Positions 1-6,918 of a stretch of 7,047 bases of DNA are shown piece by piece. The notes below the pieces were generated by a model. It saw only the letters and a list, made by a program, of their open reading frames with translations, searched no databases and was not told the DNA's origin. The stretch comes from CADEFF01 sp964569315. GTDB lineage: Bacteria; Pseudomonadota; Alphaproteobacteria; Dongiales; Dongiaceae. Every line of letters starts with the position of its first letter. Within the stretch, counting starts at the first letter, position 1. A program made the translations under genes and the position numbers. The stretch covers positions 1 to 7,047 of the forward strand of contig CAZMUZ010000161.1 of NCBI GenBank assembly GCA_964569315.1. Direction: 5' to 3'.

Positions 1-89
1 CATGTTATCGCCAAAGCCGGATTTCACAGGAAAACGGACCGTGCCGCGGCGCCCGCCGCCGCCGGCCCCGACGTCAGGAGACGAAACCC

Positions 90-1373
90 ATGTCCTCGAA
101 CCAGGCCATCCAGCAGCGCCGCAATAACGCCGTCCCGCGGGGCGTCGCGACGGCGATGCCGTTCATCGCCGCCAAGGCGGAAAACGCCGAGCTTTGGGAC
201 GTCGAGGGCAAGCGTTACATCGATTTCGCCGGCGGCATCGCCGTGCTCAATACCGGCCACCGTCACCCGAAAGTGATGGCCGCCGTCGCGAAGCAGATGG
301 AGAAGTTCACGCACACGGCGTTCCAGGTCGTGGGCTACGAGCCCTATGTCGAGCTCGCGGAACGGCTCAACAAGCTGGCACCCGGCAACTTCCCGAAAAA
401 GACGATCTTCTTCACCACCGGCGCCGAGGCGCTCGAGAACGCAGTGAAGATCTCGCGCCATTACACCGGCCGCAGCGGCGTGGTCGCCTTCTCCGGCGCC
501 TTCCACGGCCGCACCAGCCTCACCATGGCGATGACCGGCAAGGTGCAACCCTACAAGGTGGGCGGCCCCTTCCCCGGCGAGGTGTTCCACGTTCCCTTCC
601 CGAACGACCTGCATGGCGTGACCGTCGCGGATTCGCTCCGGGCGCTCACCACCCTCTTCAAGGCGGATGTCGATCCGGCGCGCGTCGCCTGCATCGTGAT
701 CGAGCCGGTTCAGGGCGAAGGCGGCTTCTATGTCGCTTCCAAGGAGTTCCTGCAGTCGCTCCGCAAGATCTGCGACGAGCACAAGATCATGCTGGTTTCG
801 GACGAGGTGCAATCCGGTATCGCGCGCACCGGCAAGATGTTCGCGATCGAGCATAGCGGCGTCGCGCCCGACCTCATCACCACGGCGAAGAGCCTCGCCG
901 GCGGGTTCCCGCTCTCGGCCGTGATCGGTCGCGCCGAAGTCATGGATTCCGTGCCGCCCGGCGGCCTCGGCGGCACCTATGCCGGCAGCCCGATCGGCGT
1001 GGCCGCGGGCGTCGCGGTGCTCGACGTGATCGCCGAGGAAAAGCTCCTGGAGCGCGCCGATCAGATGGGCAAGCGCATCATGGAGCGGCTCTCCGGCCTC
1101 GCGAAGAAGAACCGCTTCTCCTGCATCGGCGAGGTCCGCGGGCTCGGCGCCATGATCGCGGTCGAGCTGGTGAAGGACCGCCAGACCAACGAGCCGGATG
1201 CGGATCTCACCAAGAAGGTGACGGCGAAGGCGCAGGAAAACGGCCTCGTGCTGCTCTCCTGCGGTATCTACAGCAACGTGCTGCGCATCCTGGTGCCGCT
1301 GACCGCGAGCGACAAGATCGTCGATGAAGGCCTCGATCTCATCGAGAAGTCGATCGATCAGTCGCTGAACTAG
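90..1373 (+). CDS. gabT: 4-aminobutyrate aminotransferase (class III PLP enzyme)
   Basis: Transfers the amino group of 4-aminobutyrate to 2-oxoglutarate, giving succinic semialdehyde and glutamate in the cytoplasm; this is the first step of GABA catabolism. The 427-aa product matches the family's usual length. Visible landmarks, aligned from memory to E. coli GabT: GGIAVLNTGH around residue 50, TTGAEALENAVK (109-120) for cofactor phosphate binding, FHGRT with Arg141, EPVQGEGG with Glu205 and Glu210, SDEVQSG with Asp238 and Gln241, TTAKSLAGG with Lys267 as the Schiff-base lysine, and GGTYAGSP with Thr296. Spacing of these residues is almost identical to the E. coli enzyme, which favours GabT over other class III aminotransferases. 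The start is supported by AGGAG at 76-80, 9 nt before the ATG. An intrinsic terminator follows the stop. The usual partner gabD is not in the window, so it may lie to the left or elsewhere. Substrate specificity is inferred. Confidence 0.93.
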   Translation: MSSNQAIQQRRNNAVPRGVATAMPFIAAKAENAELWDVEGKRYIDFAGGIAVLNTGHRHPKVMAAVAKQMEKFTHTAFQVVGYEPYVELAERLNKLAPGNFPKKTIFFTTGAEALENAVKISRHYTGRSGVVAFSGAFHGRTSLTMAMTGKVQPYKVGGPFPGEVFHVPFPNDLHGVTVADSLRALTTLFKADVDPARVACIVIEPVQGEGGFYVASKEFLQSLRKICDEHKIMLVSDEVQSGIARTGKMFAIEHSGVAPDLITTAKSLAGGFPLSAVIGRAEVMDSVPPGGLGGTYAGSPIGVAAGVAVLDVIAEEKLLERADQMGKRIMERLSGLAKKNRFSCIGEVRGLGAMIAVELVKDRQTNEPDADLTKKVTAKAQENGLVLLSCGIYSNVLRILVPLTASDKIVDEGLDLIEKSIDQSLN

Positions 1374-1396
1374 TCGGCGCGTTCGAACCGGAATCG

Positions 1397-1430
1397 AAAG
1401 GGCGGCGTCCCGAGGGGGCGCCGCCCTTTT
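1397..1430 (+). terminator. Intrinsic terminator after gabT, possibly bidirectional
   Basis: An 11-bp perfect stem pairs 1397-1407 (AAAGGGCGGCG) with 1419-1429 (CGCCGCCCTTT). The loop can close further through C1409-C1411 with G1415-G1417. The right arm ends in TTTT at 1427-1430. It begins 24 nt after the gabT stop. The GFA gene ends 36 nt away on the other strand. Read on the minus strand the hairpin is followed by TTTCGATT, so it may also stop the glmU-glmS-GFA transcript, though with a poorer U tract. Confidence 0.88.
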
Positions 1431-1465
1431 CGTTGGTCGCTTCGCCGACGGGCCAAGCCCTTACG

Positions 1466-1903
1466 TCACCGTCCCCGATCTTCCATCGCGCGGCGAGAGC
1501 CCCTCGCCCTGTGGCGCGTCTTCCCCGGTGCGACGGCTTCGACCTTCAGCCAGGAGGGTGCCGACTCCGGGAAGCTGTGCGACTTGGGCACGAAGGCGTC
1601 GGCATCGTCGAAGGTCGCGAGCGTCATGCTGACCGTCTCGACCCCGTCGTCCATCGCGCAGATGGCGCTGCCGCAGCGCGGGCAGAAGCCGCGCCGGGTC
1701 GCCTCGGAGGAACGGTAGAACGCAGGGTCGCCGCCGGGCCCCTCGAACCGCAGCGCGCTTCGCGGGAAATCGACCCAGGCCATGACGGGCGCGCCGGACG
1801 AACGCTGGCACATCCGGCAACTGCAGAAATGCGGGAAGGTCGCCTTCCCGCTCAGGCGATAGCGGATGTTCCCGCAGAGGCAGCCGCCGACATAATCCTG
1901 CAT
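1466..1903 (-). CDS. GFA-family zinc protein (glutathione-dependent formaldehyde-activating enzyme-like)
   Basis: A 145-aa protein of the GFA/CENP-V fold. The seven cysteines expected for the two zinc sites are present: Cys8 and Cys10 in GGCLCGNIRY with Cys74 and Cys77 in GFCPRCGSAI (structural site), and Cys27, Cys29, Cys32 in FCSCRMCQRSSGAP (the catalytic-type site). The founding member, Gfa of Paracoccus, was reported to promote the glutathione-formaldehyde adduct, but most relatives have no known substrate, so only the family is called. The start ATG at 1903 follows GGAGGG by 3 nt and lies 17 nt after the glmS stop, making it the probable last gene of the glmU-glmS unit. The same frame stays open upstream to 3112, but that part is only a shadow of glmS. 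The fold ends near residue 120 (SWLKVEAVAP), and the last 25 or so residues are strongly basic and unlike a normal family C-terminus. Confidence 0.85.
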   Translation of the reverse strand: MQDYVGGCLCGNIRYRLSGKATFPHFCSCRMCQRSSGAPVMAWVDFPRSALRFEGPGGDPAFYRSSEATRRGFCPRCGSAICAMDDGVETVSMTLATFDDADAFVPKSHSFPESAPSWLKVEAVAPGKTRHRARGSRRAMEDRGR

Positions 1904-1920
1904 CGTCCCTCCGGCCGTCC

Positions 1921-3741
1921 TCACTCGACGGTAACGCTCTTGGCGAGATTGCGCGGCTGGTCCACGTCGGTGCCTTTCGCGACGGCGGCATGATAGGCGA
2001 TGAGCTGGACCGGGATCGCGAGCAGGATCGGGGCCACGAAGGGGTCGGTCTCGGGCAAGGCGATGGCGGTCGCCGTCTTGCCGCCGAGCTTCTTCACGCC
2101 CGGGGCATCGGAAAGGAAGATGACCCGCCCGCCGCGCGCCATGGCCTCCTCGAGGTTGGAGGCGGTCTTCTCGAAAAGCGGACCGGACGGCGCCAGAACG
2201 ATCACCGGCACCTTCTCGTCGATGAGCGCGATCGGCCCATGCTTCATCTCGCCCGCGGCATAGCCTTCGGCGTGGATATAGGAGATTTCCTTGAGCTTCA
2301 GGGCGCCCTCGAGCGCCAGCGGATAGCTGGTGCCGCGGCCGAGGAAGAGCACGTCGCGGCATTCGGCGATCTCGAGCGCGATGTCCCGCAGCGCGTTGTC
2401 GTGATTGAGCACCTCGGAAGCCTGCGCCGGCAACTGCATCAGCGCCTGCGAGAGGGCTTCCTCGCGCGCCGCATCGATGGCGCCGCGCGCTCTCGCGGCC
2501 GCGATCGCGAGGCAGCCGAGAACGACGAGCTGCGTGGTGAAGGCCTTGGTCGAGGCGACGCCGATCTCGGGCCCGGCGAGCGTCGGCAGCACGGCGTCCG
2601 CTTCGCGGGCCATCGTGCTCTCGACCGAGTTCAGAACCGCGAGAATCGTCTGGCCCTGCTGCTTCGCGTAGCGGAGCGCCGCGAGCGTGTCGATCGTCTC
2701 GCCCGATTGCGAGATCACCAGGCAGGCGCCGCCCTTGGGAAGCGGCGCTTCGCGGTAGCGGAACTCCGAGGCGATGTCGATTTCGACCGGCAGCCGCGCC
2801 ACCTGCTCGAACCAGTATTTGGCGACGAAACCGGCGAGGTAGGCGGTGCCGCAGGCGACGATGGTGAGGCGCGGCAGGGTCGCGAAATCCACCGGCAGGG
2901 CCGGCATCTCGATGCGCCGCTTCAGCGGGTTGAGATAGGTCTGGAGCGTGTCGCCGATCACGGCGGGCTGCTCGTGGATTTCCTTCTGCATGAAGTGGCG
3001 GAAATTGCCCTTGCCGACGGAGGCGCCGGTAAGCGCGGTCTGCTTGATCTCGCGCGTGACCTTTTTTCCGCCATTGAAGACTTCGCTGCCGGACGGGGTC
3101 AGGACCGCCCAATCGTCCTCCTCGAGATAGCAGATGCGGGAGGTGAAGGGCGCCAGCGCCAGCGCGTCCGACCCCATATACATCTCGCCCTCGCCATAGC
3201 CGATGGCGAGCGGGCTGCCGCGCCGCGCGCCGATCATGAGGTCGGAGCGGCCGGCGAAGATGAAGGCGAGCGAGAAGGCGCCGCGGACCCGGCCGAGCGT
3301 CGTTTCGACCGCCTGCTGCGGCGTCATCTGCCGATCGAGGTAGAGGGTCACGAGATGCGCGACGACCTCGGTATCCGTCTCGGTCTCGAAACGGCGCCCT
3401 GCGCGCTCGAGCTCTTCGCGGAGCTCCTGGAAATTCTCGATAATGCCGTTATGCACGACGGCGACGCGATCGGTCGCATGCGGATGGGCGTTCGATTCGG
3501 ACGGCCTGCCGTGCGTTGCCCAGCGCGTATGGCCGATGCCGATGCGGCCCGCGAGCGGCGCGCTTTCGAGCATCGCCGCGAGGTTGCCGAGCTTGCCTTC
3601 GGCGCGGCGGCGCTCGATATGGCCGTTTACCAGCGTGGCGACGCCGGCCGAATCATAGCCGCGATATTCGAGGCGCTTCAGCCCGTCCAGCAGCAGAGGG
3701 GCGACCTCCGCCTTGCCGATAATGCCGATGATGCCGCACAT
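1921..3741 (-). CDS. glmS: Glutamine--fructose-6-phosphate aminotransferase (isomerizing)
   Basis: Makes glucosamine-6-phosphate from fructose-6-phosphate and glutamine, the entry step to UDP-GlcNAc. The 606-aa product is full length (E. coli has 609). Residues 1-220 or so form the class II glutaminase domain: MCGIIG with nucleophile Cys2 exposed after Met removal, HTRWATHG (71-78), NG at 98-99, and ETDTEV around Asp123. Two SIS sugar-isomerase domains follow (about 288-430 and 457-598): CGTAYLAG (297-304), SQSGETIDTL (344-353), ASTKAFTTQL (396-405), and GRGTSYPLALEG through GEMKHGP with Glu485 and His501. The canonical end DQPRNLAKSVTVE carries Lys601, the lysine that opens the sugar ring. 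GGAGG 7 nt before the ATG supports the start. It sits 20 nt after glmU and 17 nt before the GFA gene, so probably one transcript. The 20-nt leader leaves no room for a glmS ribozyme. Confidence 0.97.
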   Translation of the reverse strand: MCGIIGIIGKAEVAPLLLDGLKRLEYRGYDSAGVATLVNGHIERRRAEGKLGNLAAMLESAPLAGRIGIGHTRWATHGRPSESNAHPHATDRVAVVHNGIIENFQELREELERAGRRFETETDTEVVAHLVTLYLDRQMTPQQAVETTLGRVRGAFSLAFIFAGRSDLMIGARRGSPLAIGYGEGEMYMGSDALALAPFTSRICYLEEDDWAVLTPSGSEVFNGGKKVTREIKQTALTGASVGKGNFRHFMQKEIHEQPAVIGDTLQTYLNPLKRRIEMPALPVDFATLPRLTIVACGTAYLAGFVAKYWFEQVARLPVEIDIASEFRYREAPLPKGGACLVISQSGETIDTLAALRYAKQQGQTILAVLNSVESTMAREADAVLPTLAGPEIGVASTKAFTTQLVVLGCLAIAAARARGAIDAAREEALSQALMQLPAQASEVLNHDNALRDIALEIAECRDVLFLGRGTSYPLALEGALKLKEISYIHAEGYAAGEMKHGPIALIDEKVPVIVLAPSGPLFEKTASNLEEAMARGGRVIFLSDAPGVKKLGGKTATAIALPETDPFVAPILLAIPVQLIAYHAAVAKGTDVDQPRNLAKSVTVE

Positions 3742-3761
3742 GGTGGGTCCTCCCGGTGGGC

Positions 3762-5129
3762 TCAGCCACGCTTCGGTCTGGATTTCGGTTTCGGTTCCCT
3801 GGTCCGCTCGGCGCGAAACTTCCGCGCCCTACCCTTGAGGTTGGTCTGCCGGCCGCGCGCGAGCACGAGCGCATCGGCCGGCACCGTCTCGGTCACGACG
3901 CTCCCGGCGCCGACGATGGCGCCTTTGCCCACGGTCACCGGCGCCACCAGCACGCTGTTCGATCCGATCGAAACCCCGGCGCCGATCCGCGTGCGCGATT
4001 TGCGGAAGCCGTCATAGTTCGCCGTGATCGTCCCGGCGCCGATATTGGCCGCGGCGCCAATCTCCGCATCGCCGAGATAAGTCAGATGGTTCGCCTTGGC
4101 GCCTGCGGCAAGCCGCGCATTCTTGACCTCGACGAAATTCCCGACATGCGCCCCGGTTCCCAGAACCGCGCCCGGCCGCAGCCGGGCGAAGGGCCCGACG
4201 ACGGCATGCGCCGCGATCCGGGCGCCCTCGATATGACAGAAGGCGCGGATCTCGACATTGTCGCCCACCGCGACGCCGGGGCCGAACACGACGTTGGGGC
4301 CGATCACCACATCGCGGCCGAGCCTGGTATCGGCGCTGAAGAAGACGCTCGCGGGATCGATCAGGGTCGCACCCTGCTCCATCGCCTGGCGCCGGAGCCG
4401 CGCCTGCAGCAGCGCCTCGGCGGCGGCCAGATCCGCCCGGCTGTTGACCCCGACCAGCTCCTCGGCCGGCGCTTCGACGAAGGCGGCGCGCCAGCCCTTC
4501 GCCCGCGCCAGGCCGACGAGATCGGTCAGGTAGTACTCGCCCTTGGCGTTGCGGTTCTTGAGGGCTTTCAGCAGCGGAAGCACGCGCGGCGCATCGAACG
4601 CCATGACACCGGAATTGCAGAGGCCGATCGCGCGCTCGTCCGGCGTGGCGTCCCGCGCCTCGACGATCGCCTCGAGACCGCCATCCCGGCCGGTAACGAG
4701 CCGGCCATAGTCGCCGGGGTCGGCCGGCCGCATGCCGAGCACGACGATCGCCGGATCGTCGCTCTCGCGCCGGCGACGCAACATCGCCCGGAGCGTTGCC
4801 GTGGAGATGAACGGCGTATCGCCATAGAGCACCAGCAGGTCGCCCTTGATGCCGCGGAGCCTGGAGGCCGCCGCGGTCACCGCATGACCGGTGCCGAGCT
4901 GCTTCTGCTGATAGGCGACCGCGGCGGGAGCGACCGCCTTCGCGACATCCGTCATGCCGGGGGCGATCACGGCGATCACGGGATCGCATCGCAACGGCCG
5001 GAGGCTCTCGACGACATGGCCGATCATCGGCCGCCCGGCGAGCCGGTGCATGACTTTCGGCCAGCGGGATTTCATTCGCGTGCCTTTTCCGGCGGCGAGA
5101 ATCACGGCGGCGGTTCTGGATGGCTTCAT
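3762..5129 (-). CDS. glmU: Bifunctional UDP-GlcNAc pyrophosphorylase / glucosamine-1-phosphate N-acetyltransferase
   Basis: Acetylates glucosamine-1-phosphate with acetyl-CoA (C-terminal domain), then couples the product to UTP (N-terminal domain), giving UDP-GlcNAc in the cytoplasm. The 455-aa length equals the usual 450-460. N-terminal uridyltransferase: LAAGKGTRM (11-19), Lys25 in WPKVMH, QKQLGTGHAV (75-84), YGDTPF with Mg-binding Asp104, CNSGVM (171-176), GEYYLTD (197-203), and GVNSRADL with Asn229. From about 255 the left-handed beta-helix of hexapeptide repeats begins, with RPG (318-320), VGNFVEVKNA with Lys336, NHLTYLGD with catalytic His348, NIGAGTITANYDG (362-374) and GSNSVLVAPV (389-398). 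The last 25 residues are a basic tail, common in this family. The start fits the conserved N-terminus, although no good Shine-Dalgarno precedes it. It is the first gene of the leftward cluster and faces the phosphatase gene across about 120 bp. Confidence 0.96.
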   Translation of the reverse strand: MKPSRTAAVILAAGKGTRMKSRWPKVMHRLAGRPMIGHVVESLRPLRCDPVIAVIAPGMTDVAKAVAPAAVAYQQKQLGTGHAVTAAASRLRGIKGDLLVLYGDTPFISTATLRAMLRRRRESDDPAIVVLGMRPADPGDYGRLVTGRDGGLEAIVEARDATPDERAIGLCNSGVMAFDAPRVLPLLKALKNRNAKGEYYLTDLVGLARAKGWRAAFVEAPAEELVGVNSRADLAAAEALLQARLRRQAMEQGATLIDPASVFFSADTRLGRDVVIGPNVVFGPGVAVGDNVEIRAFCHIEGARIAAHAVVGPFARLRPGAVLGTGAHVGNFVEVKNARLAAGAKANHLTYLGDAEIGAAANIGAGTITANYDGFRKSRTRIGAGVSIGSNSVLVAPVTVGKGAIVGAGSVVTETVPADALVLARGRQTNLKGRARKFRAERTREPKPKSRPKRG

Positions 5130-5194
5130 GCAGGCTTGCGGATCACGACCGGAATGGGCATTGAGACGCGCGAAACGGGAACGCCGATGCCTCG

Positions 5195-5222
5195 TTCACC
5201 CTGCCACAGCGTTCCCTGCAAT
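5195..5222 (+). promoter_or_regulatory. Weak candidate promoter in the glmU / HAD phosphatase divergent gap
   Basis: The 122-bp gap between the glmU start (5129) and the phosphatase start (5252) must hold promoters for both directions. The best rightward match I can find is TTCACC (5195-5200), a 16-nt spacer, and TGCAAT (5217-5222), each box matching 4 of 6 sigma70 consensus bases. I found no convincing leftward promoter for glmU and no riboswitch-like structure. This is a guess from consensus only. Confidence 0.22.
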
Positions 5223-5251
5223 CCAAGACAACATGGCTCTGTGGCGAAACC

Positions 5252-5953
5252 ATGGCTCGGGACGAATTTCTGACGATGCGGCGGCGCTTTCTGGTCTTCG
5301 ACCTCGACGGCACGCTGGTCGACAGCCTCGCCGACCTGAGGATCGCCGCGAATCGGCTGCTGGGCGAGCTCGGCTGCCTGCCGATCTCGCTGGACGAGGC
5401 CCGACTCATGGTCGGCGACGGCGCGCCGGCCTTCGTGCGCCACGCTGTGGAATCTCGCGGGCTGCGGCCGGGTGCGGCCGAGCTCGCGCGCATGACGGCG
5501 CGTTATCTCGACCATTACATGGCGGCCCCGGCCGGGCTGACGCGCACTTACGATAACGTGCCCGAAACGCTCGGGCGACTGCGGAAGGCCGGCTTCATCT
5601 GCGGCGTCTGCACCAACAAGCCGAGGGCTCCCACGCTCGCGGTTCTCGATGCGCTCGGGCTTGCCCGCCATTTCGGCGCCGTCATCTGCCCGGAAGATGT
5701 CGGGAATCGAAAGCCGCATCCGGATCATGTCCACGCGACCGTGACGGCGCTCGGCGGCGAGATTCGATCGGCGATCATGATCGGCGACAGCAGCAACGAT
5801 GTGGTGCCGGCCCTCGAGCTCGGCATGCCGGTAGCGGTGATGGGCTATGGCTATAGCCGCAAGCCAAGCGCATCGCTCGGGGCGGCGCTGGTGCTGGATC
5901 GTTTCGAGCTGCTGACCATGGCCCTGAAACGGCCGCCCTTCCAGGACGCCTAG
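5252..5953 (+). CDS. gph: HAD-family phosphatase, phosphoglycolate phosphatase-like
   Basis: A soluble HAD-superfamily hydrolase with an N-terminal helical cap of the phosphoglycolate phosphatase / beta-phosphoglucomutase-like group. The likely role is removal of phosphate from 2-phosphoglycolate, a by-product of DNA end repair or of Rubisco oxygenation, to give glycolate. All four HAD motifs are seen: FDLDGTLVDS with nucleophile Asp17 and acid Asp19, TNKP (121-124), Lys154 in NRKPHP, and MIGDSSNDV with Asp179 and Asp183. The 233 aa are typical for Gph. The start is uncertain: ATG 5252 gives eight extra residues, while ATG 5276 gives MRRRFLVFDLDGTLVDS, nearer the usual family N-terminus (225 aa). 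Neither has a clear Shine-Dalgarno. It diverges from glmU, and its stop overlaps that of the convergent DUF3108 gene. The substrate is inferred, since HAD enzymes are often promiscuous. Confidence 0.88.
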   Translation: MARDEFLTMRRRFLVFDLDGTLVDSLADLRIAANRLLGELGCLPISLDEARLMVGDGAPAFVRHAVESRGLRPGAAELARMTARYLDHYMAAPAGLTRTYDNVPETLGRLRKAGFICGVCTNKPRAPTLAVLDALGLARHFGAVICPEDVGNRKPHPDHVHATVTALGGEIRSAIMIGDSSNDVVPALELGMPVAVMGYGYSRKPSASLGAALVLDRFELLTMALKRPPFQDA

Positions 5954-6774
5954 GGCGTGGCCGCGACCAGGGCGCGCACCTCGATCAGGTCGATGCGCAT
6001 GATGCCTGCCGGGCTGCGCGCGAGAATTCGCACCGGCACCGGCGGCGCGTTCTCCATCACGGGCGCAAGCCAGACATCGGTCTGCTCCGGATAGAAGCCG
6101 GACCGCACGGCGTCATCGCGAAAGCCGGCGATCAACCGCACATCGACGCGGCAGCGCGTCGCCGGCCCTTCATAGGTCGAGAAATAGGTTCGCTGCACCA
6201 TGTCCTGGCCCTCGGGCGACAGCCGGAGATCGAACCGGCGTGCGCCGTCGAAGACCGGGAGGTTCGCAGCACAGCTTCCCGTCCGCACCAGGCTGTCGAC
6301 GATGGCGACCGTCGCGCTCAGGGGATCGATCGTGTTCCGGCCCAAACCGGCCTCGGCGGCAAAATTGCTCTGGATGGTCGGCGGCTCGCTCACCACATCG
6401 ACCGCGCCATCGGGGCGATAGGCCACGGTGACCTGCTCGTGCTTGCCGAGCAGATCCATGGCGCTCCGATAGCGGCTGGGCTCGACGCCGTCGCTGCCGG
6501 CCCCGCCCTGCGCCTCACCCTGCCAGCGGAAGGGCAGAAGCTTCGCATAGGCATCCGCGAGGCGAAGGTCGGCCTGGATATTGTAAGGCTGCGCAATCCC
6601 GGCGCCGTTCGGCAGGAGGAAGGATACGTCGAGGTTTCCGACCTGCACGTCGCCCAGATAACCGTAGTAAGTGAGGTGGAACTGGCGCGGCTCGCCCGCC
6701 TGCGACAAGGCTGGCGCCAGGCTCAGAAATCCCGCCGCCGCGCCCGCCGCCACGATCGTCATTGCTCGACGCAC
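5950..6774 (-). CDS. Secreted DUF3108 domain protein
   Basis: A 274-aa exported protein that I recognise as DUF3108 from features such as FHLTYYGYLGDVQVGNLDVSF (tyrosine/glycine-rich first strands), YRSAMDLLGKHEQVTVAYRPDG, the NTIDPLSATVAIVDSLVRTG segment, and the C-terminal PVRILARSPAGIMRIDL. The molecular function of the family is unknown. The GTG start at 6774 is chosen because GGAGG lies 5 nt upstream and because it yields a compact signal peptide: MRRA, a hydrophobic Ala/Gly/Leu core, then a likely signal peptidase I cut after LSQA (residue 26). There is no lipobox cysteine. Two cysteines (158 and 188) in the mature part could form a disulfide in the periplasm. Longer reading to a TTG at 6846 and a shorter ATG at 6762 are possible; the TTG version would bury the signal peptide behind 24 polar residues. 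Beta-rich by eye. Its last codon shares bases with the stop of the facing phosphatase gene. Confidence 0.85.
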   Translation of the reverse strand: MRRAMTIVAAGAAAGFLSLAPALSQAGEPRQFHLTYYGYLGDVQVGNLDVSFLLPNGAGIAQPYNIQADLRLADAYAKLLPFRWQGEAQGGAGSDGVEPSRYRSAMDLLGKHEQVTVAYRPDGAVDVVSEPPTIQSNFAAEAGLGRNTIDPLSATVAIVDSLVRTGSCAANLPVFDGARRFDLRLSPEGQDMVQRTYFSTYEGPATRCRVDVRLIAGFRDDAVRSGFYPEQTDVWLAPVMENAPPVPVRILARSPAGIMRIDLIEVRALVAATP

Positions 6775-6779
6775 CCGCG

Positions 6780-6784
6780 CCTCC
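6780..6784 (-). promoter_or_regulatory. Shine-Dalgarno that sets the DUF3108 start
   Basis: The plus-strand bases CCTCC read GGAGG on the minus strand, 5 nt before the GTG at 6774-6772. It is too far (17 nt) from the downstream ATG at 6762, and the TTG at 6846 has no comparable site. This is the main reason for the start chosen for the DUF3108 gene. Confidence 0.65.
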
Positions 6785-6818
6785 ACGGCCCTGAACCCGT
6801 TCCGCTTCCGGTCATCTT

Positions 6819-6854
6819 TACCAGAATCGCGGTGATTTGGTGGCAATTCTGGTA
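6819..6854. repeat. 9-bp perfect inverted repeat, candidate operator
   Basis: TACCAGAAT (6819-6827) and ATTCTGGTA (6846-6854) are exact reverse complements separated by 18 nt, so the arm centres are 27 bp apart. A degenerate copy, GATTTGGT (6833-6840), sits in the spacer in the same orientation as the right arm. The element lies 45 bp upstream of the DUF3108 GTG and 36 bp upstream of the tRNA promoter -35 box. A dimeric regulator site is plausible, but no regulator is encoded nearby and the arm does not match an operator I know. Confidence 0.4.
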
Positions 6855-6890
6855 TCGCGCTCCGGGATCGATGCCTGCACGGCGGCCCGG

Positions 6891-6918
6891 TTGACAGCCA
6901 AGGGGCGGTTGCCCTAAT
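6891..6918 (+). promoter_or_regulatory. Sigma70-type promoter for tRNA-Val
   Basis: A perfect -35 box TTGACA (6891-6896), a 16-nt spacer, and a -10 box CCTAAT (6913-6918; 4 of 6 consensus bases). Transcription would begin near 6925, giving a GC-rich leader of about 45 nt before the mature tRNA. Strong TTGACA boxes with loose -10 boxes are usual for housekeeping promoters in alphaproteobacteria. Confidence 0.7.

Noticed and set aside
1..89. Possible promoter or upstream gene end before gabT
   Set aside because: I see the gabT ribosome binding site but no convincing -35/-10 pair; any promoter may start beyond the left edge.
24..854. A 276-codon minus-strand frame across the start of gabT
   Set aside because: Shadow of gabT: no motif, and it covers the gabT ribosome binding site and N-terminal half.
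1904..3112. Upstream in-frame extension of the GFA gene to 548 codons
   Set aside because: It only reads glmS in the wrong frame. The ATG at 1903 has its own ribosome binding site and the family N-terminus begins there.
3742..3761. Possible glmS ribozyme/riboswitch upstream of glmS
   Set aside because: Only 20 nt separate glmU and glmS, far too short for the ribozyme, which is in any case known from Gram-positive bacteria.
1990..4017. A 675-codon open frame antisense to glmS and the end of glmU
   Set aside because: The product is rich in Arg, Gly, Glu and Asp with no recognisable domain, and spans two well-identified genes on the other strand. Long antisense frames are expected in GC-rich coding DNA.
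3756..5273. A 505-codon open frame antisense to glmU
   Set aside because: Low-complexity charged composition with no motifs, while glmU on the opposite strand has every catalytic motif intact.
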